A DNA stretch of 64,000 nt from Paraescarpia echinospica (GCA_020002185.1 CM034533.1:67430119-67494118), one strand, 5' to 3'. Positions 49,966 through 63,021 are shown, numbered from the stretch's first letter. Notes: generated from the letters alone by a model not told the origin. Translations and numbers: made by a program.

Positions 49966-50880
49966 ACGTCATCATCATCGCATTAATCTTCACCATCATC
50001 GTCTCTTTCCTCATCATGTTTATCCTACCATTCGTCTTTACATCCGAATGCATCTTGATCATGAACTTCATCTACATTGTTAATTTTACCATCCTGATCG
50101 TCATCATCATCATTGTCATTGTCGTCATTATTATCTTCTTAGTCAGCATCGTTATCATAATTATCATAACATTTTCAACATCATCTTCGTCATCATCCTC
50201 ACCGTGATCTTGGTCATAATCTTCATCGTCATATTCGTCATTTTCATTAATAGTATCACCGCTATCATCGTCTTCGTTTTCATCATGATATTGAAGTGAT
50301 TCAACCTCATCACCGTCATCTTCTATTTATTCATCAACTTCATCACCATCTTTATCGTCGTCTTCGTCGTTGTCTTCTCCTTCTTATTCATCATCAACAC
50401 AATCATCATAGTCTTCCTCTTCAACTTCACCATCACCTTCGTGTTTACATTAATCTTAATCACTATCATCACCACCATCATCATCTTCATTTTCTGTATC
50501 GTAATCGTTGTCATCGTCACTGTCATCGTCGTCTTCATCTTCATCCCCATCACCCTCATTATTTCATTTTCGTAATCGTCACCGACATATTCTTCTTATT
50601 CGTTATCGTCGTCATTTACAACTTCATCATCATCATCTCACTATCCTCTTCGTCTTCATCGTCGTTTTCATATTTAGCTTTTTGCATCATTATGATCATC
50701 GCCATCTTTACCGTCGTCATCTTCACCATCAACATCATCATTATGATCATCGCCATCTTTACCGTCGTCATCTTCACCATCAACATCTTCATTATGATCA
50801 TCGCCGCCATTACCGTCGTCAACTTCACCATCGACATCATTATGGCATTAGTCTTATTTATTTTTATCACAATATTATGT
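49966..50880. repeat. Irregular TCA/TCG/TCT trinucleotide DNA
   Basis: A CAT/TCA/TCG-rich tract of about 900 bp without strict period. A 54-bp segment (TTATGATCATCGCCATCTTT start) recurs near 50686 and 50740, with a diverged third copy near 50794. His- or Ile-rich and Met-rich ORFs here are artefacts of the trinucleotide bias. Confidence 0.85.
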
Positions 50881-52660
50881 TATTTATTTTTGATTCTGGC
50901 ATTACATCCTGAAGGATGGTTTCGGTCAGTAGTGTTCGTCTTGTTTTGGGGCAGGTCCCTTTCATGATGTGGGCCAGTTGAGTACCTAATCTTCTTCGTC
51001 GTCATCTTCGTTCGTCGGTCCATATGTTAGATGTTATTAAAAAAAAGGTCTTGTGTTATTACAAAATGGATCCTTATTACAAAATGGGTGTGCTTTTAAT
51101 ATAAAATATATTTAAAATGTGTCGTAATAATGGACGTTCACTAAAATTTATGTTATATTTCGTGTTTCTTCCAAGATCTAAAACACAACATTAGAACGGT
51201 TGCGTGATTTAAACACGGTTCGAATTAACCTATATATCAGTTCTAGTCGCACTAACCACAATAATCGAGTTAATATCAATTGTCAAATGAGTTGGCCTAA
51301 GGTGATAGTTCAATGAGAAATAGCTTTGTGTGTAGCTTTGGGTCTATAGCGGGTGGTATATTGTTGTACAGGTGACATTTAATTGTGTGATTAAAACGAT
51401 TAACGGTAAAAGCAATGTGCAATTTCCATATATTTTGTACTTTATATATTTTGAATTGTCACAGTTCAAAACGGTCAACGTCAAACTCAATAGTATTGTA
51501 CAATATATGATGTAATACTGAATGAGAAATAAAATGACGGCGTTTTCGACACCAATAAAAATAACTATATTGGTATGATTTCTTTGCATTTGTTGTATTC
51601 TCCGTTACCACAGATAAACATCACCCAAGTAAACGTCACTATTTGCATTGAGACAAGAGGTATCACGCACAGTTTACTATTTTGAAGAAATCTGATGAAA
51701 AAGGCAAATTAAAACATAATTAATGTTCTAGTTTTAGACTTCATGCCTAATGCTTCACTAGCGGACTTGTTTGCGCGGACGCCATCGACACAACCATTCT
51801 CGAAGTCGGTGTGAAGTCACCATCATATAAATCAACCAACCATTCTTGGCTGTTCACACCTGTCCTGATAACGTTCCTTTTCGTGCTGTGGTTCCATATC
51901 AGCTTTCGTATGGCAGTGTCTAAAATACCGAAAACGACACGAATGTAGATCCTTTTATATGCTAGCATGGTAATTATTATTGGGAAACAATCTGCATATT
52001 AGATTAGCATAACTTGTATTCTTTTTTTAAACGATTGTAGAATCGTCGGGATGGGTTGAGTGGTAAGGGAACCAGCGACTGTTGAATCGAGTGCTTTGGA
52101 CGTGTTTTATTGTAGGCCTACACTTCACTTTCGCGTATCTCCTTTTGCTAAAATATGTATTTATATATACTGTATATGTGTGTGTATGCGTGCGTGTGTG
52201 TATGCGTGCATGTGTGTATGTGCGTATGTGTATGTGTTTGTAATTGGGAGTTTTATTTGTCTTTGTATGCCTGGTATCATATATGCACGGCCGCATACTA
52301 CCGACATGGCCTGATGATATGTCGAGAATCACGTAATTAACATTCGGAGATCTTTTCGCGATAATTGATGGCGATTATTTATCTTATGGCTGGTATACAC
52401 TGGCACTTTTTGTCTGACCCGACCCGACCAGACCAGACCAGACAAGACCAGATTAATCCCGATTACAGTGTATACGCTATCTCGACGAACACCTACTGCG
52501 GTATACTCGAAACCGGTGTGACGTCAAAATAACATAAATTTGAAAACTTTCTAATATGTCAGACTGACTATATCCACCCCCAACGTAGTCGAAAGTTAAC
52601 AAGTGAAAGTTTAATGATCCACTGACGCGACTCAATCCACATTAGTATGCACCACAACAC
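50881..52660. other. Non-coding DNA with one small inverted repeat
   Basis: No supported gene. GTATACACTG at 52393-52402 is exactly inverted at 52466-52475, around GACCCGACCAGACC-type short repeats; this may be a very small MITE. A GT-rich patch lies at about 52175-52235. Confidence 0.5.
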
Positions 52661-52866
<206 letters not shown>

Positions 52867-52871
52867 ACAAA

Positions 52872-53875
52872 ATGTACTATCCAAAATAACATGTCCGGAA
52901 GTATGTTTGTTTCCTAGTTACCGGACGCTGATTTCAGTGGTCGGAAGATACATGTCCGATAACTGACATGGGCCAAAGTGACGCTGTTTAGTTGAATAAA
53001 TAGTCATATCTAAACCGGATAAATGGTTTATTTTCAAATCTAAACGTTCACAAATAATATCAACATTATTTGGTCATGTGTAGACTTAAGGCTAAGTATA
53101 ATTGATATAGCCGATGCCTATCCATACGTCAATCAAATTCACTGGTGGATACGTCACGTGAAATGTCCTCGGGTAAGGTGAAGCAGCAGGTGCAGTGGTA
53201 CTCAACATTTTCGACATCTCTCATAGTACCCCGCAAAATACATAATATGTGCTTTCCCAACACAGAAACGTGGACTTTGTCGCGACATCTTGACACTGTA
53301 GCACACTCTTGCCAGAACCCGTTGACCCGACACTTGCTTGACACACGGTACACGGATTTCTCTTGGCAGTTGTTCTGTTGTCTTCAATCTCATTTGCTGA
53401 CTTTCGCTTGTGTTTGTTCATTTTTGTCTGCACACTTTGCTGTTTTTCTTCTTTTTTGTCTGTCATTCCTCTCTTGCATTCTCTTCATTTTTAGTTCTTC
53501 ATTTAATTTTCGCGTCCTCTCACGCTCTTCCTTTTTGGCTTGTTTCTCTTTCTCGTCGTTCTTTTTGGCGCCTTCCCTTTCCTTGTACATTTGCCGCCAT
53601 TTCTCGGATATCACTGCACACGGGTATTTTTTATGCTGTTCCTTCTTTCTGAGGCCCGACACCAAGTCATTGTCGGTACGTGGGTTAAACGTGAACGTCG
53701 ATAATGCTTGCCTGGCAAGTATGTGTGCGGTAGATGTAGAGGTGGACGGCGGTATCACACTGAGTTCTCCTTGCTCGTGATTTTTTGCTTCTAGGACAAG
53801 ATTATGTCCGGAAACTAAATTCTGACTTAATACCTGTGCCATTAACCGGACATTGCTCATATGACATGTGGAATG
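52872..53875 (-). mobile_element. Pogo-type deletion derivative B
   Basis: The segment 52872-53110 matches 46192-46440 (ends with TACTATCCAA, then TGTCCGGAAGT). The segment 53129-53860 matches the transposase C-terminal region of derivative A. It keeps SVIPPSTSTS, NPRTDNDLVSGLRKKE, the Lys/Glu-rich helix with KYPCAVISEKWRQMYKE, and the terminal finger CTVCQASVGS...YHCTCC, in two frames. The DNA-binding and DDE domains are absent. CCGGACATTGCTCATATG near 53841 may be the opposite end, since its inverse shares ATGTCCGG with the left end. Movement would need a transposase from elsewhere. Confidence 0.65.
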
Positions 53876-54605
53876 GTCATTGACACAGAAAACTGCATCC
53901 AGTATGTTCTCTGTGTATTCATGATGTCATTCTATATTTACATGGTAACGTTAATCAAACACTAATAAGAAATATTGCAGCCGGACACTTGCACCTCTAT
54001 TTACCGATTTCAAATTGTACGGCGCGATTTGACAAGTGCGTCCAGGGTCCTCCACGTGTCGTCACCCAGGCAACTATATTATCCGCCAGGTGGTGTAACC
54101 AACATGTAGAATTAAAGAAGATATGCTAAGCCTGACACTAGCTGGTGCCACTCATTCTTGTGTCGTTTTATGGTCCTATTCCAAACATTTTAAGATGAAG
54201 TATTCGATAGATAGTACTGTCTGACAATAAACACATTTACCCTATGTCTACTAAATAGCATCGGTCGGTGACACTTCATGGATACATTTCATGATATAAC
54301 AATTGATCGACGATTTCACTGCTTCAGTGACACCGATTTATGAAGACAGTTCGTAAAACTCGGCGTTTATGACCAACTTTCCTCATCAGATTACGACATT
54401 TTATATCACGAAGAGTGAGACAATAAACTGCCACACGAGACGATGAACTGTTTCTGCATCGTCAAACACGTAGGTACTGCATGGTCATTAATCTGTAGTG
54501 TTATCTGATTGTCTAATAAAGTATAAGTCGACCTTCAGACCACGCACAAATGTATTAATTCGTGTAATCCGAATCGAATGCGTAGGTGTAAATTTAATTG
54601 CTGGG
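53876..54605. other. Upstream intergenic DNA
   Basis: No supported gene or repeat. It precedes the promoter of the chitin-binding gene, and regulatory sites may lie here, but none can be named. Confidence 0.4.
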
Positions 54606-54609
54606 CCGC

Positions 54610-54616
54610 TATAAAA
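54610..54616 (+). promoter_or_regulatory. TATA box of the CBM14-LamG gene
   Basis: TATAAAA in a GC-richer context (GGGCCGCTATAAAAGAC), about 30 bp before a likely start near 54640 and about 90 bp before a consensus splice donor at 54701. Confidence 0.65.
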
Positions 54617-54639
54617 GACGAACAGGACAAAGGAACTGC

Positions 54640-54700
54640 ATCGACCCTTCCGACGACGATCAGACCAGCAACCGACTTCTGCCGACGACGACTGCATCTG
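54640..54700 (+). other. Non-coding first exon
   Basis: About 60 bases of leader, without ATG, ending in CATCTG before the donor GTAAGA at 54701. The acceptor TTTCAACAG at 55444 opens the next exon. The start position is inferred from the TATA box. Confidence 0.55.
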
Positions 54701-55451
54701 GTAAGAACATTGTGAGCTTGTGTCAATGTAGGGGGATAATCAGGTGTGGTTATCAGTGTGAATTTACTGCATTTTAGTAATTACAGCCGTACGACATTAC
54801 GGGAATAGAGTCAAGCATGTAACATACTCTTTCAAACATGTGGCTAAGGGGAGCCTTCAATGACGTTGCTACAATATCTGGCTACATGATCACATGGTAT
54901 CGGTGTATGAACGCGAGATATCAGACATGCCTTAGCAAGTATACACCGATTAGGACTGCAAGTATGTTTGTACAATGTGTGTATGCGTCTGTTAAAGGCC
55001 TGGTTCCGGATATATAGCGGTATGAATTATGTTTGTAATATTAATACTACTACTTATTTTAATAAACGTAAGTATACTGATAACAATACTGACGTGACAG
55101 GGGAATTGTAGTTAGAAGCGAGGGGTAGGCATATATAAAAAAGTGCAATAAAAAACTAGGCTTGCAACATTTCACTTGACGTTTCACCAACAAATATATT
55201 GCCGTACATAACAGAACTTCCTGCAAGTAGTTGAACAACTTATTACAAATAAATATGTATATGCTATGTATGGACATTAAAAAACATGTGATGCGTTCAT
55301 AAAACAGTTCGTGTAGCGTTGTATTGTAACAACGTGAAGAAAACAAGACAAGGCGACAATGTTTTCGAAGCAGTATTATTACAACCGCATCACAACATTT
55401 TCATCAATATGTAAATATAAAGTTTATCTATTTTGTTTCAACAGAGGTATC

Positions 55452-56206
55452 ATGGCGTGGACGACAATCGGAATGGTCCTCGTTGCACTGACCACAGCAG
55501 CTGCAGGTAAGAAACATAATGCGACATAAGTGTCATATGATTAATTTTACTGCATAGGTTCTCTGTCCTAACAACTGTCAAATTATAACAAATTATTCTT
55601 TTGTATGTGTATTTAAGATTGCCAGCTCCAACAAAGCTATCACCAATTATGTGTCACATTTTCAAATCCCTGTTTAGACAGTTGCACTGGCATCAGGTTG
55701 TCTATTTATCCACATTTATAAAAAACAGTATTATATGGGGTGCCCATTCAATATATCGGCCATCCTATTTGGCTAGTTTCTTACGTTTTTATACTCACTC
55801 ATACCTTGTGTCAGACAACAACGTTTTCCCTAAAACTAAGCTTATCTTTGGCAAGTAGGCTTTCCTGTAACTAAACACAACATTTTTAATGAACTCACCG
55901 TTGCTTCGACAACAATTAAACAGACTTGTATCCATCCTACACAAAAAAACAATAATATTGCTAATTGAATTTGCAATACCTTTGGCGACCCCTTGTTCTG
56001 ACAACGACTCTTTGCTTAACGATTTCGTTCTGGTAACTTATGATATAATTCATATAAAAATTTCGTATTCTTATTATCATGTACCTCTATGCAAGTTGCC
56101 ATAGCATATTTTATTATTACCACCAATTTGTCTTAATAATTAAACAGACACACAATGTGTACGCGCGCACACATAAACATATGCACACGCACGCGCACCG
56201 CGCACA

Positions 56207-56241
<35 letters not shown>

Positions 56242-56249
56242 GACACACA

Positions 56250-56306
<57 letters not shown>

Positions 56307-59300
56307 TGATTACATACACATGAACACGCACGCATGTGTGTGAGGGGTGGTTGTTTTTAACAAATACATCTAATCGTAATTACTTTTATTTAGCCTGACT
56401 TATCTTACAGAAATAGCCAACACTAGTCTATATGTTGTGTTGTAGCAATGAAGACGTGCTACTCAAGTGATGAGGATTACAGGATGCCGTGGCTTCCCGC
56501 TACTGTCGACATCGACGAGCCACTCGCGTCAATCCTGCCACCGAACTGTTGCACACAGGCCGACCAACACGACGTGTTCGACGCTCAACGTAAGTTGCAA
56601 TTACTGCAGATGCCTTAAAATACTTTAAAAACCTTTTAATTGAACAGTGTGTTTCGCTTTCTTGACACGTTAATATGTTCACCATATGCTATCTGAATAT
56701 ACAATATAAACATACTAGATATTAATGCGCAATGACACACTTTGTTTCACGTAAGAGCAAGTAACAACAATTCAGCGTAAAATGCATTGATGAAATGTGT
56801 TTTAACAAAGATCATAGGATTTCCATGAATCTGGACACCACTTTTTGGGTTAACATTTTGTTCATATGTCATTCAAAACAGTTCCCGAGTACCAATTATT
56901 TCGAGCAATATTCAGCTAGTACATATAAATAACTCAATTCTAAAAAAAAACGTAGTTCACCGTAGTTGTATTACATTTTTGACAAGTTTGATAGTAATTG
57001 TACTTTGGCTATGGTCAAACTTAGGTGCATTGTCACATTTTATGTAAGAATTTAATGGCAGAGTTGCCACGATAATTATTATTGACTACAATTATCTTTG
57101 CCATGTGAGTAGCATGTCGTATCGTGCTGATATTCCAATATTATTATTATTGCAAACTACATGAGTTATGCGTAGTTGTACATAAACAGGGCTCCAACAT
57201 TATTTTATTATTATTATTATATTGTAACTATCTCACGATTTCTATTCCTTGTGAAAATAATTAATTATCATTGTCATCTTCATTACTCGGCCGGGGTCGT
57301 AGCAAGGATGAGTCGTTTCCTTATGGTTCGGTTGCTCTTTAGGGTTTGACCGTCAGCCACTTCAACGTCAAAGTTTTCACAGACAAGCTTCTGCAGACTA
57401 GTTTCAGTATTATGATAGGTGAATGTGTTTGAATCCTTTTTCAAAATGGAATCGTCGTATATTGACCAAGGCATAGTTGATGGTGTGTTTAATATCCAAC
57501 AATTGAGTGTATTTACTTAGACAGTATTTCCGATATATATATTTTCAAAAAAGACTGTTTCAGATGAGGTGTATTGCTTATCATACATAAATGGAAGTAC
57601 GTCAATGGTTGTAGGTCAACGGGACTTAAGCGGTGTAGGCAATGTAACACGTGACGTTATATTTCACAGATAAATAACCCACTGCATTCTGACTTGTCTA
57701 ACATTTTATTTTATTTTCAAGGAATAAGAGTACAGCATTTTGAAAAGGTATTATGAACCATGATCCGTAGTAAAGCATCGTTTCTATGTTGCAATTTATA
57801 CAACACTTTCGTTGATATATAGTTCTTGGCACAACTGTGCAGCAGAACGCACATGTAAGTCACTACTATTCATCCACTTGCATCATCTGTGTGTTCCAGG
57901 AGAGTGCCATCTGTGTTACGAAAAAACAAAGAGCACTCCCGGCTTCGCGGCTGATCCCAACACGTGCCAGAAATTTGTAATGTGTGAGCCGAACGGCCAG
58001 GGAGGCTGGAACGTCTTCAACATGACGTGTCCCGAGTGCACCTTCTGGAACCAGGAACTACTCACTTGTGTCCAAGTTACATTTGATTGCACTCAGACTC
58101 ATGTGACCGACAATTTGACCTACACCACACCTAGTATGTATTCACCTATTTAGAGGAACAATAATTATTTCACAACAACGTGTTCGGTAATTAACTGAGT
58201 TGTCAAAAGTCTAGATAACTGTTTTCAATATAATATATGCCGATGAAATTTAATGATTGTCGTGTATTTCATTGACGTATTTTGAAAATAATGCGATTTG
58301 TTATATGTGCTATATTAGTCAATAGTTTCCAGAAAAACTAAGTAAAATTTGAACAAATAAAATACTGGTATAATGATGTTTTTTTTTTTAATGTATTGTT
58401 AATGTTATATTATATTTATTATGATTTACCGTATACTGAATTAATAATATTATGATAGTCATCAATACTATGATGATTATTATAAACCACCGAAAGCATC
58501 GTCATCGTATTAATAAACACGAACAATATGCCGTCACCAACACCATCACCATCACATGCAGGTGTTACATTTGTAGTATGTTTATTGAACACCACTTAAT
58601 AGTGGAATCAACTACATTGCTGGATGATTTTTGTTGCCATTAGTAGCGTTCATGCTAAACCAAAACTATAGTTAATTTCGTGAATTATACTATCGACAGC
58701 ATCCGTTCGGTTAGATAATGTTTCCTTTAACTGAATCTCTAGTGCTAGTTGGACAAACACATTAGTGCGTAATCCTGTGGGAAGAGTAATACTTATTAAG
58801 AAATAAAGATGTACCACATATTATCGGTTTACATCATTTGTAATATGTATGGACCAAATAAATATGTACTGAATTAACCACTTTATATGCAGTTTACCTA
58901 CTTGCATTTCATGTTTTGAATAGAGTGCATTAGCACAACCTAACCTTGAAATGATGCGATATCAGAACTAAATGTGGCATCGACGACACTGCGCATAAAA
59001 CTGAAGTAGTATCATATCTCTGTGCGTCCTCGGATTAATGTAATGTTTCTAAACGCATTGTTTAATTCATTTGATATCATTATGTAGGACGTCAGTGCAG
59101 ATTTGAATTGAAATTTGATCCACAGTTGAAGATAACGAGATGTTCTGCATCGACTTCGAGGCCGACGACTTGATTTCCAAAACCTTTGGAGTATACCGCC
59201 CGTGGGTGCTGAATGACGGCGTCACCGTCGTCAATGACAGTCAATGTCCACAAGGCGATAGATGCGGCTACTTCAACAACAGCGTTCTCGAAGTGCCGTT

Positions 59301-61382
59301 CTTCTCCAACAACTACGCCCAGTGGCCTTCTATGAGGATAACCCTACAGTACAAGATGATTTCGTTTAGTGGTAGCATTGACCAAGGCATCATCAGCAAC
59401 GATTGTCTTAACCTAGCTGACTACGCCGCTGGAAACTCTCTCTACGTGTCCGCTGATGCCAACACCTTGAAGGCAGGACTCAAGTCAGGGAATGCCTCCG
59501 TACCTGATGCTGATGCTACAGTGGTTAGTACAACATCAAGTGGTTGATAAACACACATCCTCGCATGTATGAATGAGTACACGTACGGATAGTGTCAAAA
59601 CAACAGTATATGTTCGCTAGATTTTAATGTTTGGCAACACCCACATCAACCAATGAACACATGATTTAAGTGCTTTGAATTTTAATGACAAATCCGTGTC
59701 AGATTGTATCCGGCAGTTTCGATTGTACATAGTTATCAAAAGAAACCCTCCAATTGTATTACATGCCTTATTAAACATATTGAATAAATAAATACATGTT
59801 CTTGATAGGTTATTCAAATATGTAACAATGTTTCGTCACAGTTACAACACGCCCTGGAACACTGACTAATTCCTCTCAAGTAGATACAACATTATTTTAA
59901 TTCCTCTAATTTTCTTAACGCTAATATAACGATTTACTGAGTAGTCCAATTACACATATAACATTTTCATTGTGTACGTCTGCATATTTCTCATTGAGTG
60001 ATGTTTATGTTCCAATTTTAGGCATCCCATCTGCTAGGCACTTGGGAATTCGTAGAAATGAAGTGGGATGGATCGAACCTGGTGGTGGTCGATGGTGGTA
60101 TGCCTGGATCGGCCGCACCCTTTGCAGGTAATTCTAAAAACATCTCCTTGGTTAGGACAGTTCACGTGTGTGACGCATTCAACGCATCAGTGCTCAAGTT
60201 GAATCAAATTCGACAATCTTGCTCGTTTAGTTTGAGTAATTTAGCTTATTTAAAAAAATATACATAACGTGACAATACCACTGATACATAAGTCCGTGGT
60301 TGTCCACGATTGACCAGTACAACTTGTGTGAATATAAATACTGCAATCAAACCTTGATGTCTATATTGCAGATATGTTCAAATGAAATAAAGCGTCCATG
60401 ATATTTCAAAGTTTAGTGTATGTTACACGCACGCATGTGCACACACACGCACGCACGGACACACACGCATACACACATTCACAAACACACAAACACACAC
60501 ACGCACACACGCACACTCGCACACACGCACACACGCATACACGCACACACGCACACGTATGTATAATGTGTACGTTGTCTCTACTTATTTCGTTTTATAA
60601 TTTATATATTTATTTTATAAATTTATCTCCCTGCCGTTCACCAATTTAACTGGTGCTTTTATCGCGTGATTCATATGTTCGTGCAAGTTGCTTACGTTGG
60701 CCTTTGCTATTTATTTTGTCTGTGTCCGGCTTTCTGGCATGTGAATATGAAGCTAGATATATTGCAGCCATCGCCACTAACTGTGCTAACTTTCTCCATA
60801 GATAACATTCGCGAAAGTACCTGCCCGCTGGCTATCGGTGCTTTCATTAAGGAACGCGATGACAGTTTCTTCCAAGGCTACATGGATAACGTAAGTACAA
60901 CATACTCACAATAGTATATTATATTTATGGTACACACTTTAAATGTAACTTCTTATTGTGCATACATCGCTGACATGTTTATCGTCATAACTGCATATGG
61001 ACAGACTAAAATTATGTTGTAGGGTCATAATGACGTTTTCTTTCGAGGCATGGGAGCACATTCCCGGGAAGCACCCCAGTTTATACATTGCCATCCCAAC
61101 AAACAACAACATAACCTAGATACCGTCATAGAAAACATGCCTCTTGTTGCAATGTTTCATACACCCGCAAGTAAATACCTCATGGAGTATACAATATCAC
61201 TATGTAGATTCCTGGGTTGCTCTACTAGTTATTGTACTTTCTGTACTACGTACATGCAGTAACATATGCATTGGCAGTAACATCAAATAGTATGTCAATT
61301 GTAGAAGTAGCAGAATACAAGTTTGAATACTTTACACAATCAACTCAATCTTTCATTTCAGATTTGCTTCTACAAGTGGTAG
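55452..61382 (+). CDS. Secreted CBM14 plus LamG/ConA-like protein, Pif/BMSP-like
   Basis: Seven coding exons join in phase to 348 residues: 55452-55506, 56446-56589, 57900-58133, 59126-59523, 60022-60127, 60802-60890 and 61362-61382 (stop TAG). All introns are GT-AG. Residues 1-18 form a signal peptide. Residues 69-130 form a CBM14 (peritrophin-A) chitin-binding domain with cysteines 72, 89, 95, 110, 123 and 130 in canonical spacing, plus extra Cys69 and Cys113. Residues 146-348 form a laminin-G/concanavalin-like sandwich ([39 protein letters not shown]). CBM14 with LamG is seen in molluscan shell-matrix proteins such as Pif and BMSP; the usual VWA domain is absent, so this is a short relative. 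A role in an extracellular chitin matrix is inferred. The exon 5 donor could be three bases earlier (ending 59520), which keeps the phase. Confidence 0.85.
56155..56303. repeat. (CA)n microsatellite in intron
   Basis: CA-rich from 56155, nearly pure from 56208 to 56302, within the second coding-region intron of the CBM14-LamG gene. Confidence 0.95.
60425..60560. repeat. CA/CGCA microsatellite in intron
   Basis: Alternating ACAC and GCAC units inside the intron between exons ending at 60127 and starting at 60802. No function seen. Confidence 0.9.
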
Positions 61383-61540
61383 GAAGACTGCGGAAATGGA
61401 GAATGGATGACGACCTCTGTGGCCTTTATTGACATTCTGTTTTATCTAGGCAATCACGTCTTCCCATGTCACATCTTGCAAACACTGGATGATAATCCAT
61501 GTTGATGTATGTGACCAATGTGTCACGTTTCTTTCCTTGC

Positions 61541-61546
61541 AATAAA
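61541..61546 (+). promoter_or_regulatory. Poly(A) signal of the CBM14-LamG gene
   Basis: AATAAA about 160 bp after the TAG stop, followed by TGTT-rich sequence. It is the first canonical signal after the stop and completes the gene model. Confidence 0.7.
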
Positions 61547-61549
61547 ATG

Positions 61550-62405
61550 TTCTCTTGAATATATCTGGTGTTAATGTTTAACTTTCACATTATTGAATAG
61601 TTGCACGTAGCACGCATTGCAACATCTTGCACATATAATAACGCCTTTAATAATTTTAGTCTCTCTTGATGACTCCGTGATGGCACGGAAGCGGACGTGC
61701 ACACACGCAAATACATTTGCAAGTACACACTCAACACAAACATACAAACACGCACGAACGCACGCACGCACTCTCACACACGCACACACAAACACACACA
61801 CACACACAACCCGCTTCGTAAGAAGACACATCTGCCTAATTATCATGAAACAAGTGGTTGCCGCGGCTCCAACTACGTGTATACCAGTCATCAACACAAC
61901 ACAACATCAATGGTGGATTGACAACCTACATAATACAACAAGTGTCATCACTGCTCCTCATCATCACTGTCGTCTTCTTTATCATTATCGTCATCATCAA
62001 ATTCGTCGTCGTCCTCGTTGTCATCACCTCCATCATCAGATTTAATACATTGCAGGTAGATTTATCAAAATTACCTGTCCATTTTTACATTGCTGGTCGA
62101 TAATTATTGCATAAAAGGTCAATTATTAGTGTACCTGTCCTTATTGCACTAAATGTTGATTATTATATTATTGGTTGTAACAACCGCACTAACTCAGTGG
62201 AATATGCCTATTGTCAGCATTGAGTGCTGTTTTTCGAGGATATTGAAGTAAAATTAGATAATTTTACTTCTTAATTATTGTATGTCATTATGTGGCGAGG
62301 AAAACTGTTCGACCAATCAATTTTATTACAGTTAACCGGAACAAGCTCACGTTACCCCGAAGACGTTTTGTTTGCACGTAAGTAGTATAGAGGTGGCGTA
62401 CGGTA
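61550..62405. other. Non-coding spacer with CA tract
   Basis: An imperfect CA/CGCA tract lies at about 61697-61810, and TCATCATCG-type trinucleotide DNA at about 61945-62040. A segment at 62332-62377 is bounded by TTATTACAG and GTAAGT like an exon, but has no identifiable content. Confidence 0.5.
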
Positions 62406-62412
62406 TCCAAAC

Positions 62413-62590
62413 CCTACTTATGAAAATCTTTTTAATGACCACTAAACGTTTTCGGCAACCTACTTATAAAAAAAAGATCAAAGGCTTTTTTTGACACTAA
62501 TTAATTTCGGGAACCTACTTATAAAAAACGTGATTGATGACCCTTGTAATTTGATACTAATTGGACACCTACTTATAAAAAACGTGATTG
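62413..62590. repeat. Four direct repeats with TATA-like core
   Basis: CCTACTTATAAAAA or a one-base variant starts at 62413, 62459, 62514 and 62568 (spacing 46, 55 and 54 bp). The last two copies extend to AACGTGATTGAT. The TATAAA core and regular spacing suggest iterated promoter or protein-binding sites upstream of the virus-like genes; this is inference. Confidence 0.65.
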
Positions 62591-62737
62591 ATTACCCCGA
62601 GATGCCACCTAGCGGTGAGTGCAGATACCCTTTTAGTTCGTCCCCTAGCGATCAACGCCGTACCTAGCGCGTGCTGACGTAAGCAATAATGCGTTTATCG
62701 CGCAAATATATAACCACGATAAAACCACTGTATAAAC

Positions 62738-62815
62738 GTCGACGACGGATTAGCTCTCCTGGGAGAGTGTTCGACTAGTGATCGAAAGATTCCCGGTCCG
62801 AATCCGTTCGTCGAC
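62738..62815 (+). ncRNA. tRNA-like unit 1 (anticodon-loop AGT)
   Basis: The 78 nt begin with GTCGACGA, which pairs exactly with TCGTCGAC at the end. In between are a D-arm-like GCTC/GAGT, a perfect 5-bp anticodon-type stem TTCGA/TCGAA with the seven-base loop CTAGTGA (AGT in anticodon position), a five-base variable loop, and GGTCCGAATCC, close to a B box. CTTTT follows as a pol III stop. The linker between the end stem and the D arm is about six bases too long for a tRNA, and the T stem pairs only in part. An alternative acceptor (GACGGAT/ATCCGTT) would remove the T arm. It is therefore a tRNA-like gene, pseudogene or short pol III RNA rather than a certain tRNA-Thr. Confidence 0.6.
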
Positions 62816-62911
62816 CTTTTATAGATTCGTTGTATGTGAGATGCCACCTAGCGGTGAGTACAGAGATCATTGTTCCCTATAATATAACCGGGGTAAAACC
62901 ACTGCATAATC

Positions 62912-62989
62912 GTTGGCGACGGTATAGCTCTCTTAGGAGATCGTTCGCCTAGGGATCGAAAGATTTCGGGTTTGAACCCTAGTCGCAAC
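62912..62989 (+). ncRNA. tRNA-like unit 2 (anticodon-loop AGG)
   Basis: Also 78 nt: GTTGGCGA pairs with TCGCAAC except for one bulged G. The D-arm-like GCTC/GAGA region, the stem TTCGC/TCGAA (one mismatch), the loop CTAGGGA (AGG in anticodon position) and GGTTTGAACCC as B box follow, then a T run. It shares the long linker (CGGTATA against CGGATTA) and the upstream flank (TAAAACCACTG) with unit 1. The two units differ by a compensating change in the end stem (C-G to T-A), which supports the fold. Confidence 0.6.
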
Positions 62990-63021
62990 TTTTTAGTTCC
63001 TCTATCTAGCGGTGGTGACAG

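Noticed and set aside
50016..50967. Long His-rich or Ile-rich ORFs
   Set aside because: Trinucleotide-biased low-complexity DNA; all frames look equally open and none has a domain.
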